Notes under the pieces: generated by a model | Databases searched by the model: none | Told to the model about the DNA's origin: nothing | Seen by the model: the letters and a program-made list of their open reading frames with translations, nothing else | NCBI RefSeq assembly: GCF_009857745.1 | Contig: NZ_WWEN01000003.1 | Coordinates: 682,001 to 746,000 of the forward strand | Source of the DNA: Thalassovita mangrovi | Lineage (GTDB): Bacteria; Pseudomonadota; Alphaproteobacteria; Rhodobacterales; Rhodobacteraceae | DNA length: 64,000 bases | Direction of reading: 5' to 3' | Program-made: the position numbers and the translations under genes | In this document: positions 36,980-48,046 of the stretch, in pieces | Layout: each line of letters starts with the position of its first letter | How positions within the stretch are numbered: the first letter of the stretch is position 1

Positions 36980-37393
36980 TCATTCCTGGATCGAGCCCAG
37001 GTAATAGACCAGCGACAGGATGCGGCCGCGCACCACCAATTCGCGCGATTCGGGCGTTTCGCTTTCGGCCTCCGACGCGCGCGCCGACACCATGTAGCGA
37101 TCCCCCCAAACCGGCATGTCGCCGCCGTGGAACTTGATCATGTCGCGCCCGTCCACGATCCAGAGCGCATATTCGAACGGAAAGGTGCCGCCGCCCTTTT
37201 CGGAAGTCAGCTTGGTCAGGTCATAGGGTTTGGTCGTCATCGACGCCGCGGCCGGGCCGTCGCCCTTGCCGGTTTCGCCGTGGCAGCCGGCGCAGGCGAT
37301 CATGTATTCTTGCTGGCCGGTTCGTTCCTCGGCAAGTCCCGCGGTGGCGAGCAGGCTCAAAATCGCGCCTGCGGCTAGTATCGACTTGGTCAT
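36980..37393 (-). CDS. Monohaem c-type cytochrome
   Basis: Periplasmic electron carrier of 137 residues. A signal peptide (residues 1-21, ending near GLAEE) is followed by the haem motif CAGCH (Cys34, Cys37, His38). A single distal Met candidate lies in HGGDMPVWG (about residue 89). ATG 37393 has GGAGG upstream; an ATG at 37408 would place the ribosome site inside the gene. An FNR-type box lies 80 bp upstream, so oxygen control is likely. The partner enzyme is unknown. Confidence 0.88.
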   Translation of the reverse strand: MTKSILAAGAILSLLATAGLAEERTGQQEYMIACAGCHGETGKGDGPAAASMTTKPYDLTKLTSEKGGGTFPFEYALWIVDGRDMIKFHGGDMPVWGDRYMVSARASEAESETPESRELVVRGRILSLVYYLGSIQE

Positions 37394-37472
37394 AGTAATT
37401 CCTCCCATGAAGCGATCACCGGTTCAAAATGAAACCGTAAAATTAAGTTTACCTTGGGTAAGGTTCGGCGCA

Positions 37473-37486
37473 TTGACTTGCATCAA
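37473..37486. promoter_or_regulatory. FNR/FnrL-type box
   Basis: TTGACTTGCATCAA matches TTGAT-N4-ATCAA at 9 of 10 positions. It lies 80 bp upstream of the cytochrome c start and about 147 bp upstream of the acyl-CoA dehydrogenase start. FnrL controls cytochrome genes in Rhodobacter relatives. Confidence 0.65.
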
Positions 37487-37530
37487 GATCGCGAAGGTGG
37501 GTGCGGCCTGCCCCATACGGGGTGCCTTTT

Positions 37531-37553
37531 GCAAAACTCACGTAAGGTTTTGC
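37531..37553. promoter_or_regulatory. Inverted repeat upstream of the acyl-CoA dehydrogenase gene
   Basis: GCAAAAC (37531-37537) and GTTTTGC (37547-37553) flank a 9-nt spacer, about 80 bp upstream of the ATG at 37633. A palindromic TTTTGCAAAA (37527-37536) overlaps the left arm. No regulator is assigned. Confidence 0.45.
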
Positions 37554-37632
37554 GCCGATACCCCCTTTGCGTCGGACCGGTTCTCTGACATTTTTCCGGC
37601 CGATCAGGCGATGCCAAGGGAGGGGTTTCAAC

Positions 37633-38769
37633 ATGAGCGTCATCACCGAAGACCAGCAGATGATTCAGGACATGGCGCGCGGGTTCGCGCGCGACGTGCT
37701 GGCACCGGGGGCGGCGGCCCGCGACAAATCGAAGGTCATCGAACCGGAGGTTCTGGCGCAGATGGGCGAGCTGGGATTCCTTGGCATGACCGTTCCCGAG
37801 GAACTGGGCGGCGTCGGGGCCGATTACGTGTCCTATGCGCTGGCGCTGATGGAAATCGCCGCCGGGGACGGCGCGATTTCGACGGTGATGAGCGTGCATA
37901 ACGCGCCCTTCAACGCGATCCTGCAACGCTATGCCAGTGCCGAACAGCAGGAACAGGTTCTGCGCCCGGCCGTGCAGGGCAAGTTCATCGGCGCCTTCGC
38001 CCTGACCGAACCGCATGCCGGGTCCGATGCCTCGGCCATCCGCACCCGGGCGCGGCGCGATGGCGACGATTACGTGATCAACGGCGAAAAGGCCTTCATC
38101 ACCTCGGGCAAGATCGGCGAATGGGTGGTGGTCTTCGCCCGGATGGAGGGCAGCGAGGGCAAGCGCGGGATCACCGCGTTCCTGGTGCGCACGGACAATC
38201 CCGGCTATCACGTCACCTCGGTCGAGGAAAAGCTGGGTCAGCGTTGTTCGGATACCTGCGCCTTGCGGTTCGAGGATATGCGCGTGCCCGCCGCGATGCG
38301 GATCGGCGAGGAAGGCGACGGATACCGGATCGCGCTGTCCAGCCTGGAAACGGGCCGCATCGGCATCGCGTCGCAATCGGTCGGCATGGCGCAGGCGGCC
38401 CTGGATATGGCCATTGACTATGCCAAGGACCGGCAGTCCTTCGGCCAGCCGCTGATCGCTCATCAGGCGGTCGGTTTCCGCCTGGCCGATGCGAGCACCC
38501 AGCTGGAGGCGGCGCGGCAGCTGGTGCTGAACGCGGCGCGGATGAAGGATGCGGGCATTCCCTGCCTGACCGAGGCGGCGATGGCGAAGCTGTTCGCATC
38601 GGAAGCGGCCGAGCGGATCATTTCCGACGCGATCCAGACTTTCGGCGGCTATGGCTACATGCAGGATTTCGCGGTGGAACGGATCTACCGCGACGCGCGG
38701 GTCTGCCAGATCTACGAGGGCACCAGCGACATCCAGAAACTGATCATCACCCGCGCCCTGGCGGGCTGA
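37633..38769 (+). CDS. Acyl-CoA dehydrogenase
   Basis: FAD-dependent enzyme of 378 residues that forms a 2,3-double bond in an acyl-CoA. The FAD-binding blocks ALTEPHAGSDAS (about 128-139) and the C-terminal segment with catalytic Glu362 in QIYEGTSDIQ are conserved, which fits short-chain and branched-chain acyl-CoA dehydrogenases. Chain-length preference is not deducible. ATG 37633 follows AAGGGAGGGG. It stands alone, upstream of the convergent ureG end. Confidence 0.93.
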   Translation: MSVITEDQQMIQDMARGFARDVLAPGAAARDKSKVIEPEVLAQMGELGFLGMTVPEELGGVGADYVSYALALMEIAAGDGAISTVMSVHNAPFNAILQRYASAEQQEQVLRPAVQGKFIGAFALTEPHAGSDASAIRTRARRDGDDYVINGEKAFITSGKIGEWVVVFARMEGSEGKRGITAFLVRTDNPGYHVTSVEEKLGQRCSDTCALRFEDMRVPAAMRIGEEGDGYRIALSSLETGRIGIASQSVGMAQAALDMAIDYAKDRQSFGQPLIAHQAVGFRLADASTQLEAARQLVLNAARMKDAGIPCLTEAAMAKLFASEAAERIISDAIQTFGGYGYMQDFAVERIYRDARVCQIYEGTSDIQKLIITRALAG

Positions 38770-38781
38770 GCCTGGCTGAAA

Positions 38782-39402
38782 TCAGGCGGGCACCAGCCCG
38801 CCGATTTCCTCGATCAGTTCGACCACCTTGTCGATGCCTTCGCCCTTGCGCAGCGCGGTGAACACGAAGGGCTTTCCTGCGCGCATCCGGGTGGCGTCGC
38901 GGTCCATCACCTCGAGCGAGGCGCCGACGTAAGGGGCCAGGTCGGTCTTGTTGATGATCAGGATGTCGGATTTGGTGATCGCCGGGCCGCCCTTGCGCGG
39001 GATTTCTTCGCCCGCGGCCACGTCGATCACGTAAAGCGTCAGGTCGGCCAGTTCCGGGCTGAACGTGGCGCTGAGGTTGTCGCCGCCGGATTCGATCAGC
39101 ACGATTTCCACCTCGGGGTGGCGTTTGCGCATTTCGTCCACGGCGGCAAGGTTGATCGACGCGTCTTCGCGGATCGCGGTATGCGGGCAGCCGCCGGTTT
39201 CCACGCCGATGATCCGGTCCTGCGGCAGCACCTGCAGCCGCATCAGCGCCTCGGCGTCTTCCTGCGTATAGATGTCATTGGTGATCGCGCCGATGGAATA
39301 TTTGTCCGACAGCGCCTTGCACAGGGCGGCGGTCAGCGTGGTCTTGCCCGCGCCGACGGGGCCGCCGATGCCGATGCGCAGAGGTCCGTGAGGGGAAGTC
39401 AT
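38782..39402 (-). CDS. ureG: UreG, urease GTPase
   Basis: Nickel-metallochaperone GTPase of 206 residues that drives GTP-dependent delivery of Ni to urease in complex with UreF and UreD. The P-loop [11 protein letters not shown] (about 13-23) and nickel-binding [14 protein letters not shown] (Cys-Pro-His) are present, with switch [12 protein letters not shown]. The start overlaps the ureF stop by ATGA. It is the last gene of the ureE-ureF-ureG set. Confidence 0.96.
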   Translation of the reverse strand: MTSPHGPLRIGIGGPVGAGKTTLTAALCKALSDKYSIGAITNDIYTQEDAEALMRLQVLPQDRIIGVETGGCPHTAIREDASINLAAVDEMRKRHPEVEIVLIESGGDNLSATFSPELADLTLYVIDVAAGEEIPRKGGPAITKSDILIINKTDLAPYVGASLEVMDRDATRMRAGKPFVFTALRKGEGIDKVVELIEEIGGLVPA

Positions 39403-40043
39403 GATCGGAAAAGCCTCGTGTATTGGGTTTCGTGTTTCATCGCGGCGATATCGGCCATGAAGACCGATCCGCCCAGATCGTCCGGGGTCAGGGCTTCGGT
39501 TTCGGCCGCGAGGGTTTCGCACAGCGGCGTGAGAGCAGTCAGCACCGCCTGGCCCTCGGTCTGGCCCAGCGGCACCAGACGGATCGCCGCCGAGGTCAGG
39601 TTGCTGGCAAAGGCATGCAGATACATAGCTGAGGTCTGGCGCAGCGGGAAGCCATGCGCCCGGGCCGCGTATCCCACCGCCACCGGATAGGTCAGGTCGG
39701 GCATGTCGTCGCCCCAGATCGCCGCGGTGGTCCGGCAGAAGGCGGCGCCCTGCGCTTCGGTTTCCAGCAGCCGTTCCTTCGAGGGCGCATAGGCGCGGGC
39801 CAGGTCGTCCAATTCGCGAAGCGCGCCGGGATCGGAGCGATGCGCGCAGGCCAGCAGGATCGCGTCGTTGCGGCCGGTGCCATGACGCAGGATGTCTTCC
39901 AGCCAGTCGCGGAAGCTGTCGGCATCGCGCACCTGTCCGGTCTCCACCGCCCATTCCAGACCATGGCTATAGCTGAAGGCGCCCACCGGATAGGCGGGCG
40001 ACAGCCATTGCGCCAGGGTCAGAAGGGCGGTGTCAGTGATCAT
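39399..40043 (-). CDS. ureF: UreF, urease accessory protein
   Basis: All-helical accessory protein of 214 residues that binds UreD and UreG and acts as a check on nickel transfer. The family start [23 protein letters not shown] is present at residues 7-29 (given in part as [19 protein letters not shown]), and the C-terminal block [20 protein letters not shown] matches UreF ends. ATG 40043 overlaps the last 11 bp of ureE, giving coupled translation. Confidence 0.94.
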   Translation of the reverse strand: MITDTALLTLAQWLSPAYPVGAFSYSHGLEWAVETGQVRDADSFRDWLEDILRHGTGRNDAILLACAHRSDPGALRELDDLARAYAPSKERLLETEAQGAAFCRTTAAIWGDDMPDLTYPVAVGYAARAHGFPLRQTSAMYLHAFASNLTSAAIRLVPLGQTEGQAVLTALTPLCETLAAETEALTPDDLGGSVFMADIAAMKHETQYTRLFRS

Positions 40044-40587
40044 GGCCGTGGTCGTGGCTATGCGTGTGGCTATGGTCGTGCGTGTGGTCATGCCCGTGCG
40101 AATGATCGTGGTCATGCGCATGGGTGTGCAGCGTCGCCCCGTGTTCGTGGCTGTGGGTGCGGCCATGGCCATAGGCGCCGCCTTCGGGGATGAAGGGTTC
40201 GCTGACCTCTTCCACCGTCGCGCCGAGATGCGCCAGCATCGCCTGGATCACGTGATCGCGCTGGATAAGCAGCCGCTCGGCCTCGATCTGGCAGGGGGTG
40301 TGGCGGTTGCCGATATGCCAGGCCAGCCGGGGCAGATTGTCGCCGGTGACCTGCAGCAGCGCCTCGGCGGCGGCGGTGACGGCGACGAAGCGCCCGTCCT
40401 CCAATTCGAACGCGTCGCCATCGTCCACCGAGGTGGTTTGTTCCAGATCGACGAGGAATTTATCGCCCTCGAGCGTGTGCAGAACTTTGCGGCGCAGGAA
40501 TCTTTGCTCATAGGTCAGGGACACTCGGTCGCAGGCATCGGCCCAATCGCCCTTTTTTCTCAACATATACGCATTCGGTAGACTCAT
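40033..40587 (-). CDS. ureE: UreE, urease nickel chaperone with His-rich tail
   Basis: Nickel-binding dimer of 184 residues that supplies Ni to UreG. The N-terminal domain (VSLTYEQRFLRRK) and central binding domain (GNRHTPCQIE) match UreE. The last 45 residues form an extreme His/Asp tail with about twenty His residues in HD, HS and HT dipeptides, a nickel store of the Klebsiella type. It is transcribed toward ureF and ureG, and its upstream region lies next to an opposite-strand small gene. Confidence 0.95.
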   Translation of the reverse strand: MSLPNAYMLRKKGDWADACDRVSLTYEQRFLRRKVLHTLEGDKFLVDLEQTTSVDDGDAFELEDGRFVAVTAAAEALLQVTGDNLPRLAWHIGNRHTPCQIEAERLLIQRDHVIQAMLAHLGATVEEVSEPFIPEGGAYGHGRTHSHEHGATLHTHAHDHDHSHGHDHTHDHSHTHSHDHGHDH

Positions 40588-40696
40588 TACGTCATATCCT
40601 GTGTCTTTTCTGGTTGGAGCGGGGTAAATTCCGAGACCCTCGTGCCGTATTAAGAGGATGATAAGCCACTTCTAAACGGTATCTGGGGATATACTT

Positions 40697-41020
40697 ATGA
40701 TGATGAAATTCGGCCTTGCCGACGATCTTGCTGAAATTCGTGAAGAAATCGCTCGCCTGCGTGCACGGGAAGCCGCCATTCAGGCTGCCATCCTGAGCTT
40801 CGAAGGCGGCATTCCGTCCGGGCGCGAACACCGCGTCGAACTGGTGGAGCACCGCGAAATGGTGTTCGACAAGGACCGGCTGCCCGAAGAGGTCCGCGAC
40901 AATCCGCGTTACTGGTCCGAACGGGTCACCCAGAGCGTGCGCTGCCTGCCGATCCGGTCGCAGACCGACCGTCCCGGCTGGCCGATCCGCCGCCTGATGT
41001 CGGATGCCCTGGCGCACTGA
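40697..41020 (+). CDS. Conserved hypothetical protein lying inside the urease cluster
   Basis: A 107-residue basic protein encoded on the strand opposite to the urease genes, between ureE and ureC. The N-terminal half is a likely coiled coil (DLAEIREEIARLRAREAAIQ, about residues 10-29) and the C-terminal half is Arg-rich (WPIRRLMSDALAH). I do not recognise the family. ATG 40697, 40700 or 40703 are all in frame with only a weak ribosome site. Its hairpin-ended 3' flank converges with ureC. Confidence 0.65.
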   Translation: MMMKFGLADDLAEIREEIARLRAREAAIQAAILSFEGGIPSGREHRVELVEHREMVFDKDRLPEEVRDNPRYWSERVTQSVRCLPIRSQTDRPGWPIRRLMSDALAH

Positions 41021-41038
41021 GACCGCCTGTCTGATTTC

Positions 41039-41058
41039 CCGGATCGCACGCGATCCGG
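41039..41058. terminator. Hairpin between convergent gene ends in the urease cluster
   Basis: CCGGATCGC and GCGATCCGG pair across AC, 19 bp beyond the stop of the 107-aa gene and about 110 bp from the ureC stop. It may serve both directions; there is no U-tract. Confidence 0.5.
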
Positions 41059-41168
41059 CCCGCGCTCGGCCATGTCCCCTCGGCCGGGCGCGACATATTT
41101 CGGGGGCGGCGAAACCTGTTTCGCGCACCCCCCGCTGAAGGCTGTCGAAGCTCTTCACGCCTTTTTCC

Positions 41169-42877
<1,709 letters not shown>

Positions 42878-42878
<1 letters not shown>

Positions 42879-43183
42879 CAGAGGTCCCCCATGATTTTCT
42901 GGTTAAAGCCGTAAACCTTGCGCGCCCCCGCGATCGGGATCAGCGTCACCTCGCGGCGCTGGCCCGGTTCGAACCGCACCGCGGTTCCCGCCGCGATGTC
43001 CAGCCGCATGCCGCGCGCCGCTTCGCGGTCGAAGTCGAGCGCCGGGTTGGTTTCATAAAAATGGTAATGCGACCCGACCTGCACCGGGCGGTCGCCGGTA
43101 TTGGCCACCATCAGGGTGATGCTTTCGCGGCCTTCGTTCAGGGTCAGGTCGCCTTCGGCGGGGAAAAGCTCTCCGGGGATCAT
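42878..43183 (-). CDS. ureB: UreB, urease beta subunit
   Basis: Small structural subunit, 101 residues. It has the typical start [18 protein letters not shown], the block [19 protein letters not shown] and [10 protein letters not shown]-like C-terminal [18 protein letters not shown]. It sits between ureA and ureC with a 10-bp gap to ureA, the normal bacterial three-subunit order. Confidence 0.96.
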
Positions 43184-43193
43184 GTCAGCCTCC

Positions 43194-43496
43194 TCAGCGG
43201 ATCGGGTCGTGCACGGTCACCAGCTTGGTGCCGTCCGGGAAGGTCGCTTCGACCTGCACTTCGGGGATCATTTCGGCGATGCCCTCCATGCATTGCTCGC
43301 GGGTGATCACTTGCGCGCCCGCCTGCATCAGGTCGGCCACCGAACGGCCGTCGCGGGCGCCTTCGACCACCGCGTCGGTGATCAGCGCGATCGCTTCGGG
43401 GTGGTTCAGCTTGACGCCGCGCGCCAGCCGCTTGCGCGCGACTTCAGCCGCCATCGCGACCAGCAGTTTGTCTTTTTCTCTGGGCGTGAGTTGCAT
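43194..43496 (-). CDS. ureA: UreA, urease gamma subunit
   Basis: Small structural subunit, 100 residues, with the standard [19 protein letters not shown]-terminus, [18 protein letters not shown] and the C-terminal [20 protein letters not shown]. ureD ends one base before its start codon. No anomaly. Confidence 0.96.
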   Translation of the reverse strand: MQLTPREKDKLLVAMAAEVARKRLARGVKLNHPEAIALITDAVVEGARDGRSVADLMQAGAQVITREQCMEGIAEMIPEVQVEATFPDGTKLVTVHDPIR

Positions 43497-43497
43497 G

Positions 43498-44358
43498 TCA
43501 GATCATCCAGGTTCGGGGAAGGTTGGCCCCGTTCAGCCGCTGCAGAACGGGGATCAGGGTCTTGCGCAGCTCGAACCCGTCGGGCGCGAGCAGGCGCAGG
43601 TATAGCAGGCCGGGCCGGATCACCGAAGCCCCGGCGGTATCGGGCAGCAAGGCGCGGATCGGGGCCAGATGGCTGTCGGCCTCGGAGTCCGACGTCGCCA
43701 GCAGGACCGAGGCCATCGCGCCCGCGCCGCCGCCGGTGGCCGTGCGCGCCATGTGCGCCACCAGGTCGCCCGACAGCCGCATCGTGTCGGCAAAGACCGG
43801 GCGGCCGTCGCGGGTCACCCGTATATGATCGGTCAGCCGGGCGTCGCGCACCGTTTCGCCCATCGCGGCGCGGCCCAGGATCAGCGGTTCCACCATCAGG
43901 AAACGCGCCGATCCGGTCAGGTCGATCCGCAGCTGGCGGTCAAGTGCTGCGCGGTCGAACAGGATGGTTTCCTGCGGCAGCCAGTCGAGCCGCGCACCGT
44001 CTTCGACGCAAAGCCGGGTGTCGATCCTGCCCACCTCTCCGGGCTGGGCACGGTAAATCCGTTCCGCCGCCTGGGTCGACAGCCGCAGATGGCTGCCCGC
44101 CTGCGCGCTGGCGCTCAGCGCGATGCGGTCGCCGCCGGTGACCCCGCCCGCGGTGTTGACCTGGATCGCGGTCAGTTCCGGCGCGGCGCTGCGCGGGAAC
44201 AGCATCTTGAGACAGCCCGAGGTGCGGAAATCGGCCAGGGCGGAGCGGTCGCCGCGCGGCTTGGCGGCGATCAGCGCCGTGCCCTGGGCGCGGGGCTGCT
44301 GCGAAACATGCCCCTCCGATGGTATTTTGGCCGCGATAGTGATGGTCCCCTCCGGCAA
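43498..44358 (-). CDS. ureD: UreD, urease accessory protein
   Basis: Accessory protein of 286 residues that binds the urease apoprotein and recruits UreF and UreG for nickel loading. Family blocks are [14 protein letters not shown] (about 68-81), [11 protein letters not shown] and [13 protein letters not shown]. The only suitable in-frame start is TTG 44358, with AAGG a few bases upstream. It heads the ureDABC unit and is divergent from urtA, so the gap 44359-44745 carries promoters for both directions. Confidence 0.92.
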   Translation of the reverse strand: MPEGTITIAAKIPSEGHVSQQPRAQGTALIAAKPRGDRSALADFRTSGCLKMLFPRSAAPELTAIQVNTAGGVTGGDRIALSASAQAGSHLRLSTQAAERIYRAQPGEVGRIDTRLCVEDGARLDWLPQETILFDRAALDRQLRIDLTGSARFLMVEPLILGRAAMGETVRDARLTDHIRVTRDGRPVFADTMRLSGDLVAHMARTATGGGAGAMASVLLATSDSEADSHLAPIRALLPDTAGASVIRPGLLYLRLLAPDGFELRKTLIPVLQRLNGANLPRTWMI

Positions 44359-44745
44359 TTGCGCCTTGTTGCAGGATTCGGTTGCACAATGTGAAGCCGC
44401 TTGGAAGTGGAGCGCTCAAAAATCGGGCTGAGAGCGGTTTTTCGCGAATGTATCGATTAATTGTTATGCATGAAGGGCTTTGCCTGCCTGCAAATTCATC
44501 AACTCCGGCGGGTTTGCCGCTTGGCTGCGCTGCAGCAATTGCGCGGTGACGCGCTTCCGACCTCTGCTGAGACTGCCGTCGGGGAAGCTTGGCCCGGATG
44601 GCGTGTGACGGCCGCAAGTATGTGGAAATCGAACGGCCGCCACACAGTAGCAACAAAAAACAGATGTTGCGGGGGAAGACGTAGGGAGTGCGGCACTGCC
44701 GTTCAAGGCCTGCGTAAATTTCAAATCCCCGCCTGGAGGATTACC
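44359..44745. other. Divergent promoter region between ureD and urtA
   Basis: A 387-bp gene-free interval between the urease and urea transporter units. An AT-rich stretch (about 44437-44470) could hold promoter elements. I looked for a sigma-54 GG-N10-GC pair and did not find a convincing one. Confidence 0.6.
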
Positions 44746-46023
44746 ATGACCATTCTGAAATCCACACTCGCGGGGGCGATGGTGCTGACCATGTCGCTGC
44801 CGGCCTTTGCCGCCGAAGACACGATCAAGGTCGGTGTGCTGCATTCGCTGTCCGGCACGATGGCGATTTCCGAAACCACCCTGAAAGACACGATGCTGAT
44901 GCTGATCGACGAACAGAACGCCAAGGGCGGCGTTCTGGGCAAGCAGCTCGAAGCGGTCGTTGTCGATCCGGCCTCCGACTGGCCGCTGTTTGCCGAAAAG
45001 GCGCGCGAATTGCTGACCGTGCAGGATGTCGACGTGATGTTCGGCTGCTGGACCTCGGTGTCGCGCAAATCGGTTCTGCCGGTGATCGAGGAACTGAACG
45101 GGCTGTTGTTCTACCCGGTTCAGTACGAGGGCGAAGAAAGCTCCAAGAACGTGTTCTACACCGGCGCCGCGCCGAACCAGCAGGCGATCCCGGCCACCGA
45201 CTATTTCCTCGACGAACTGGGGGTCGAGAAATTCGCGCTGCTGGGCACCGACTATGTCTATCCGCGTACCACCAACAACATCCTGGAAAGCTACCTGAAG
45301 TCGAAGGGCATCGCCGAGGAGGACATCTTCGTCAACTACACCCCGTTCGGCCATTCGGACTGGTCGAAAATCGTGGCTGACGTGGTGGCGCTCGGCGCCG
45401 ACGGCAAGAAGGTCGGCGTGATTTCCACCATCAACGGCGACGCCAATATCGGTTTTTACAAGGAACTGGCGGCGGCCGGCATTTCGGCCGACGACATCCC
45501 GGTCGTGGCCTTCTCGGTCGGTGAAGAGGAACTGTCGGGTCTGGATACCACCAACCTGGTCGGTCACCTGGCGGCCTGGAACTACTTCCAGTCGGCCGAA
45601 TCCGACCTGAACGACGAATTCGTCGCCGCCTGGAAGGCCAAGATGGGCGACGAGCGCGTCACCAACGACCCGATGGAAGCGCATTACATCGGCTTCAACA
45701 TGTGGGTGAACGCGGTCGAAGCGGCCGGCACCACCGATGTTGACGCGGTTTCCACCGCCATGATCGGCCAGGAATACCCGAACCTGACCGGCGGCACCGC
45801 CGTGATGCTGCCCAACCACCACCTCGCCAAGCCGGTGCTGATCGGCGAAATCCAGGCCGACGGCCAGTTCGACATCATCAGCCAGACCGCGGAAGTGCCG
45901 GGCGACGCCTGGACCGACTTCCTGCCGGAATCGGCGGTTCTGAAATCGGATTGGAAGGACCTGGGCTGCGGCATGTACAACACCGAGACCAAGAGCTGCG
46001 TGCAGCTCAAGTCGAACTACTGA
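44746..46023 (+). CDS. urtA: UrtA, urea ABC transporter substrate-binding protein
   Basis: Periplasmic urea receptor of 425 residues, family of the branched-chain amino acid binding proteins. A signal peptide (residues 1-21, ending PAFA) is followed by DTIKVGVLHSLSGTMAISE and the family block WPLFAEKARELL, then FYPVQYEGEESSKNVFYTGA, all typical of UrtA. GGAGG lies upstream of ATG 44746. It heads urtABCDE; urtB starts 66 bp later. Confidence 0.96.
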   Translation: MTILKSTLAGAMVLTMSLPAFAAEDTIKVGVLHSLSGTMAISETTLKDTMLMLIDEQNAKGGVLGKQLEAVVVDPASDWPLFAEKARELLTVQDVDVMFGCWTSVSRKSVLPVIEELNGLLFYPVQYEGEESSKNVFYTGAAPNQQAIPATDYFLDELGVEKFALLGTDYVYPRTTNNILESYLKSKGIAEEDIFVNYTPFGHSDWSKIVADVVALGADGKKVGVISTINGDANIGFYKELAAAGISADDIPVVAFSVGEEELSGLDTTNLVGHLAAWNYFQSAESDLNDEFVAAWKAKMGDERVTNDPMEAHYIGFNMWVNAVEAAGTTDVDAVSTAMIGQEYPNLTGGTAVMLPNHHLAKPVLIGEIQADGQFDIISQTAEVPGDAWTDFLPESAVLKSDWKDLGCGMYNTETKSCVQLKSNY

Positions 46024-46089
46024 TCGACTGAACGGGCGGGCGCTGAGCGCCCGTCCACCCCAATTTCAGACTTTCCCGGGTTTCCCCTC

Positions 46090-48045
46090 ATGCGGCCATT
46101 TCTGACCCTGTTCGGCGCAGCCATTCTGCTTGCGCTCTCTCTTCCGGTGCAGGCCGGTCCGGTGCAGGACATCCTGCAGGAACACGGCGCGATCATCGAA
46201 AAATCATCGCGCAAGACGATCGAACCGGCGATCGATGCCTTGGCAAACAGCGGTCTGCCGCAGGCGCAGCAGGTGCTGGAGGACTGGCAGGCCAAGGACA
46301 TGTGGCTGCGCAAGGAAGACGGGTTGTTCTTCAAGGGCGAGGTGCTGCCCTCCAAGGCAATCCGGCTGAGTGATTTCGATACCGGCGAGGTGGTCGGCGA
46401 GGCCGACAAGACCGCGCTGAAACAGCTCAAACCCAATTCCGGCATTCGCGCGCTGATCGCCACCGCCCTGGTGCAGTTTCAGCTGTCCGATCCCGACCCG
46501 GCCCGGCGCGCCGAGGCGCTGATCGCCATCACCCGCGCACCCGATGCGTCCACGCTCGCGCCGCTGCGCGGCTCCATCGAGGGCGAGGTCGATCCGGGGC
46601 TGAAGGCGCGCAAGCTGCGGCTGGAACGGCTGCTGACGATTTCCTTCGACCCCGATGAGGCCGCCCGGATCGGCGCCATCGAAAGCTTTGCGGGCGATCT
46701 GGGCGTCGATGTGCGCGCCGCGCTGAACCCGATCCTGACCACCAAGCGCCGGGTGTTCGCGGGCGACCCGCCCGGTGATCTCAACATCGCCCGGATGCTG
46801 AAACCGGGCTCCGACGCGCTGCCCGAAGCGGAAGCCTACGACCTGATCGTCGCGGCCAAGCTCGGCCCGCCGCGGCTGACCCCCGACGATCTGCGCGCCG
46901 CGATGCTGGCCAATATCGAAAACGGCGCGGTCGGCGGCGTGCCGGTGGCCGAGCTGAGCACCGACGCCGCCCGCATCCGCGCCTATGCCGCGCTGGCAAA
47001 CGCGGGCGCCGTGCCCGCCGCCGTCACCGATGCGCAGGCGGCAGAGGCGGTGAAGGCCCACCGTTTCGCCGATATCTACGACGAGCCGTCAAAGCCGGTG
47101 ACCGATGCCGCAAGCGCCACGCTGTCGGCGGTTGAGACCAAGGTGGCGCTGAACCAGGCGCTCGACCTGGGGCTCGACGCTCTCTCGCTCGCCTCGATCT
47201 ATTTCCTCGCCGCCATCGGGCTTGCCATCACCTTCGGCGTGATGGGGGTGATCAACATGGCGCATGGCGAATTCATCATGATGGGCGCCTATACCGGCTA
47301 CGTGGTGCAGCAGCTGATCCCGAATTACACGCTGTCGATCATCGTGGCGATCCCGATGGCCTTCGCGGTCACCTTCGGCGCCGGGGTGGCGATGGAACGG
47401 CTGGTGATCCGCTGGCTCTATTCGCGCCCCTTGGAAACCCTGCTGGCCACTTTCGGCATTTCCATCGCGCTGCAGCAGATCGCCAAGAACATCTTCGGCA
47501 CCCAGGCGCGGCCGCTGACCTCGCCGGGCTGGCTCGACGGGGCCTGGGTGCTGAACGACGTGGTGTCGATCAGCTATATCCGCATCGCGATCTTCGTGCT
47601 GGCGCTGATTTTCCTGGGTTTCTTCCTGTTCCTGATGAAGAAGACGCGGCTGGGGCTGGAAACCCGCGCGGTGACGCAGAACCCGCGCATGGCGGCCTCG
47701 ATGGGGATCAACCCGGATCGGGTCAACATGCTGACCTTCGGGCTGGGATCGGGCATCGCGGGGATCGCGGGCGTCGCCATCGGGCTTTACGCCAAGGTGA
47801 CCAGCGAACTCGGCGCCGATTACATCGTGCAAAGCTTCATGACCGTGGTGGTGGGCGGTGTCGGCAATATCTGGGGCACGCTGCTGGGCGCGACCATGAT
47901 CGGGTCGCTGCAGAAGGGCATCGAATGGCTGAACCCGTCCAACACGCTGGCGGCGCAGACCTACATGATCATCTTCATCATCATCTTCATCCAGTTCCGC
48001 CCGCGCGGGATCATCGCCCTCAAGGGCCGCGCCGCAGGAGACTGA
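46090..48045 (+). CDS. urtB: UrtB, urea ABC transporter permease
   Basis: Membrane permease of 651 residues. A signal-like N-terminus (residues 1-23) leads a periplasmic region of about 340 residues (to about residue 350) with Ala- and Leu-rich helical repeats, and the LivH-type permease follows (about 360-650, with INMAHGEFIMMGAY, LLATFGISIALQQ and TKKTRLGLETRAVTQN-like sequence). Urea permeases of this group have such an extension, but this one is at the long end. A dispersed repeat separates it from urtC. Confidence 0.94.
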   Translation: MRPFLTLFGAAILLALSLPVQAGPVQDILQEHGAIIEKSSRKTIEPAIDALANSGLPQAQQVLEDWQAKDMWLRKEDGLFFKGEVLPSKAIRLSDFDTGEVVGEADKTALKQLKPNSGIRALIATALVQFQLSDPDPARRAEALIAITRAPDASTLAPLRGSIEGEVDPGLKARKLRLERLLTISFDPDEAARIGAIESFAGDLGVDVRAALNPILTTKRRVFAGDPPGDLNIARMLKPGSDALPEAEAYDLIVAAKLGPPRLTPDDLRAAMLANIENGAVGGVPVAELSTDAARIRAYAALANAGAVPAAVTDAQAAEAVKAHRFADIYDEPSKPVTDAASATLSAVETKVALNQALDLGLDALSLASIYFLAAIGLAITFGVMGVINMAHGEFIMMGAYTGYVVQQLIPNYTLSIIVAIPMAFAVTFGAGVAMERLVIRWLYSRPLETLLATFGISIALQQIAKNIFGTQARPLTSPGWLDGAWVLNDVVSISYIRIAIFVLALIFLGFFLFLMKKTRLGLETRAVTQNPRMAASMGINPDRVNMLTFGLGSGIAGIAGVAIGLYAKVTSELGADYIVQSFMTVVVGGVGNIWGTLLGATMIGSLQKGIEWLNPSNTLAAQTYMIIFIIIFIQFRPRGIIALKGRAAGD

Positions 48046-48046
48046 T

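Noticed and set aside
40030-40581. 183-codon plus-strand frame opposite ureE
   Set aside because: Val/Met-rich start is the mirror of the His-rich ureE tail; not a gene.
44359-44745. Sigma-54 promoter or NtrC sites between ureD and urtA
   Set aside because: No GG-N10-GC pair with flanking consensus could be found by eye.
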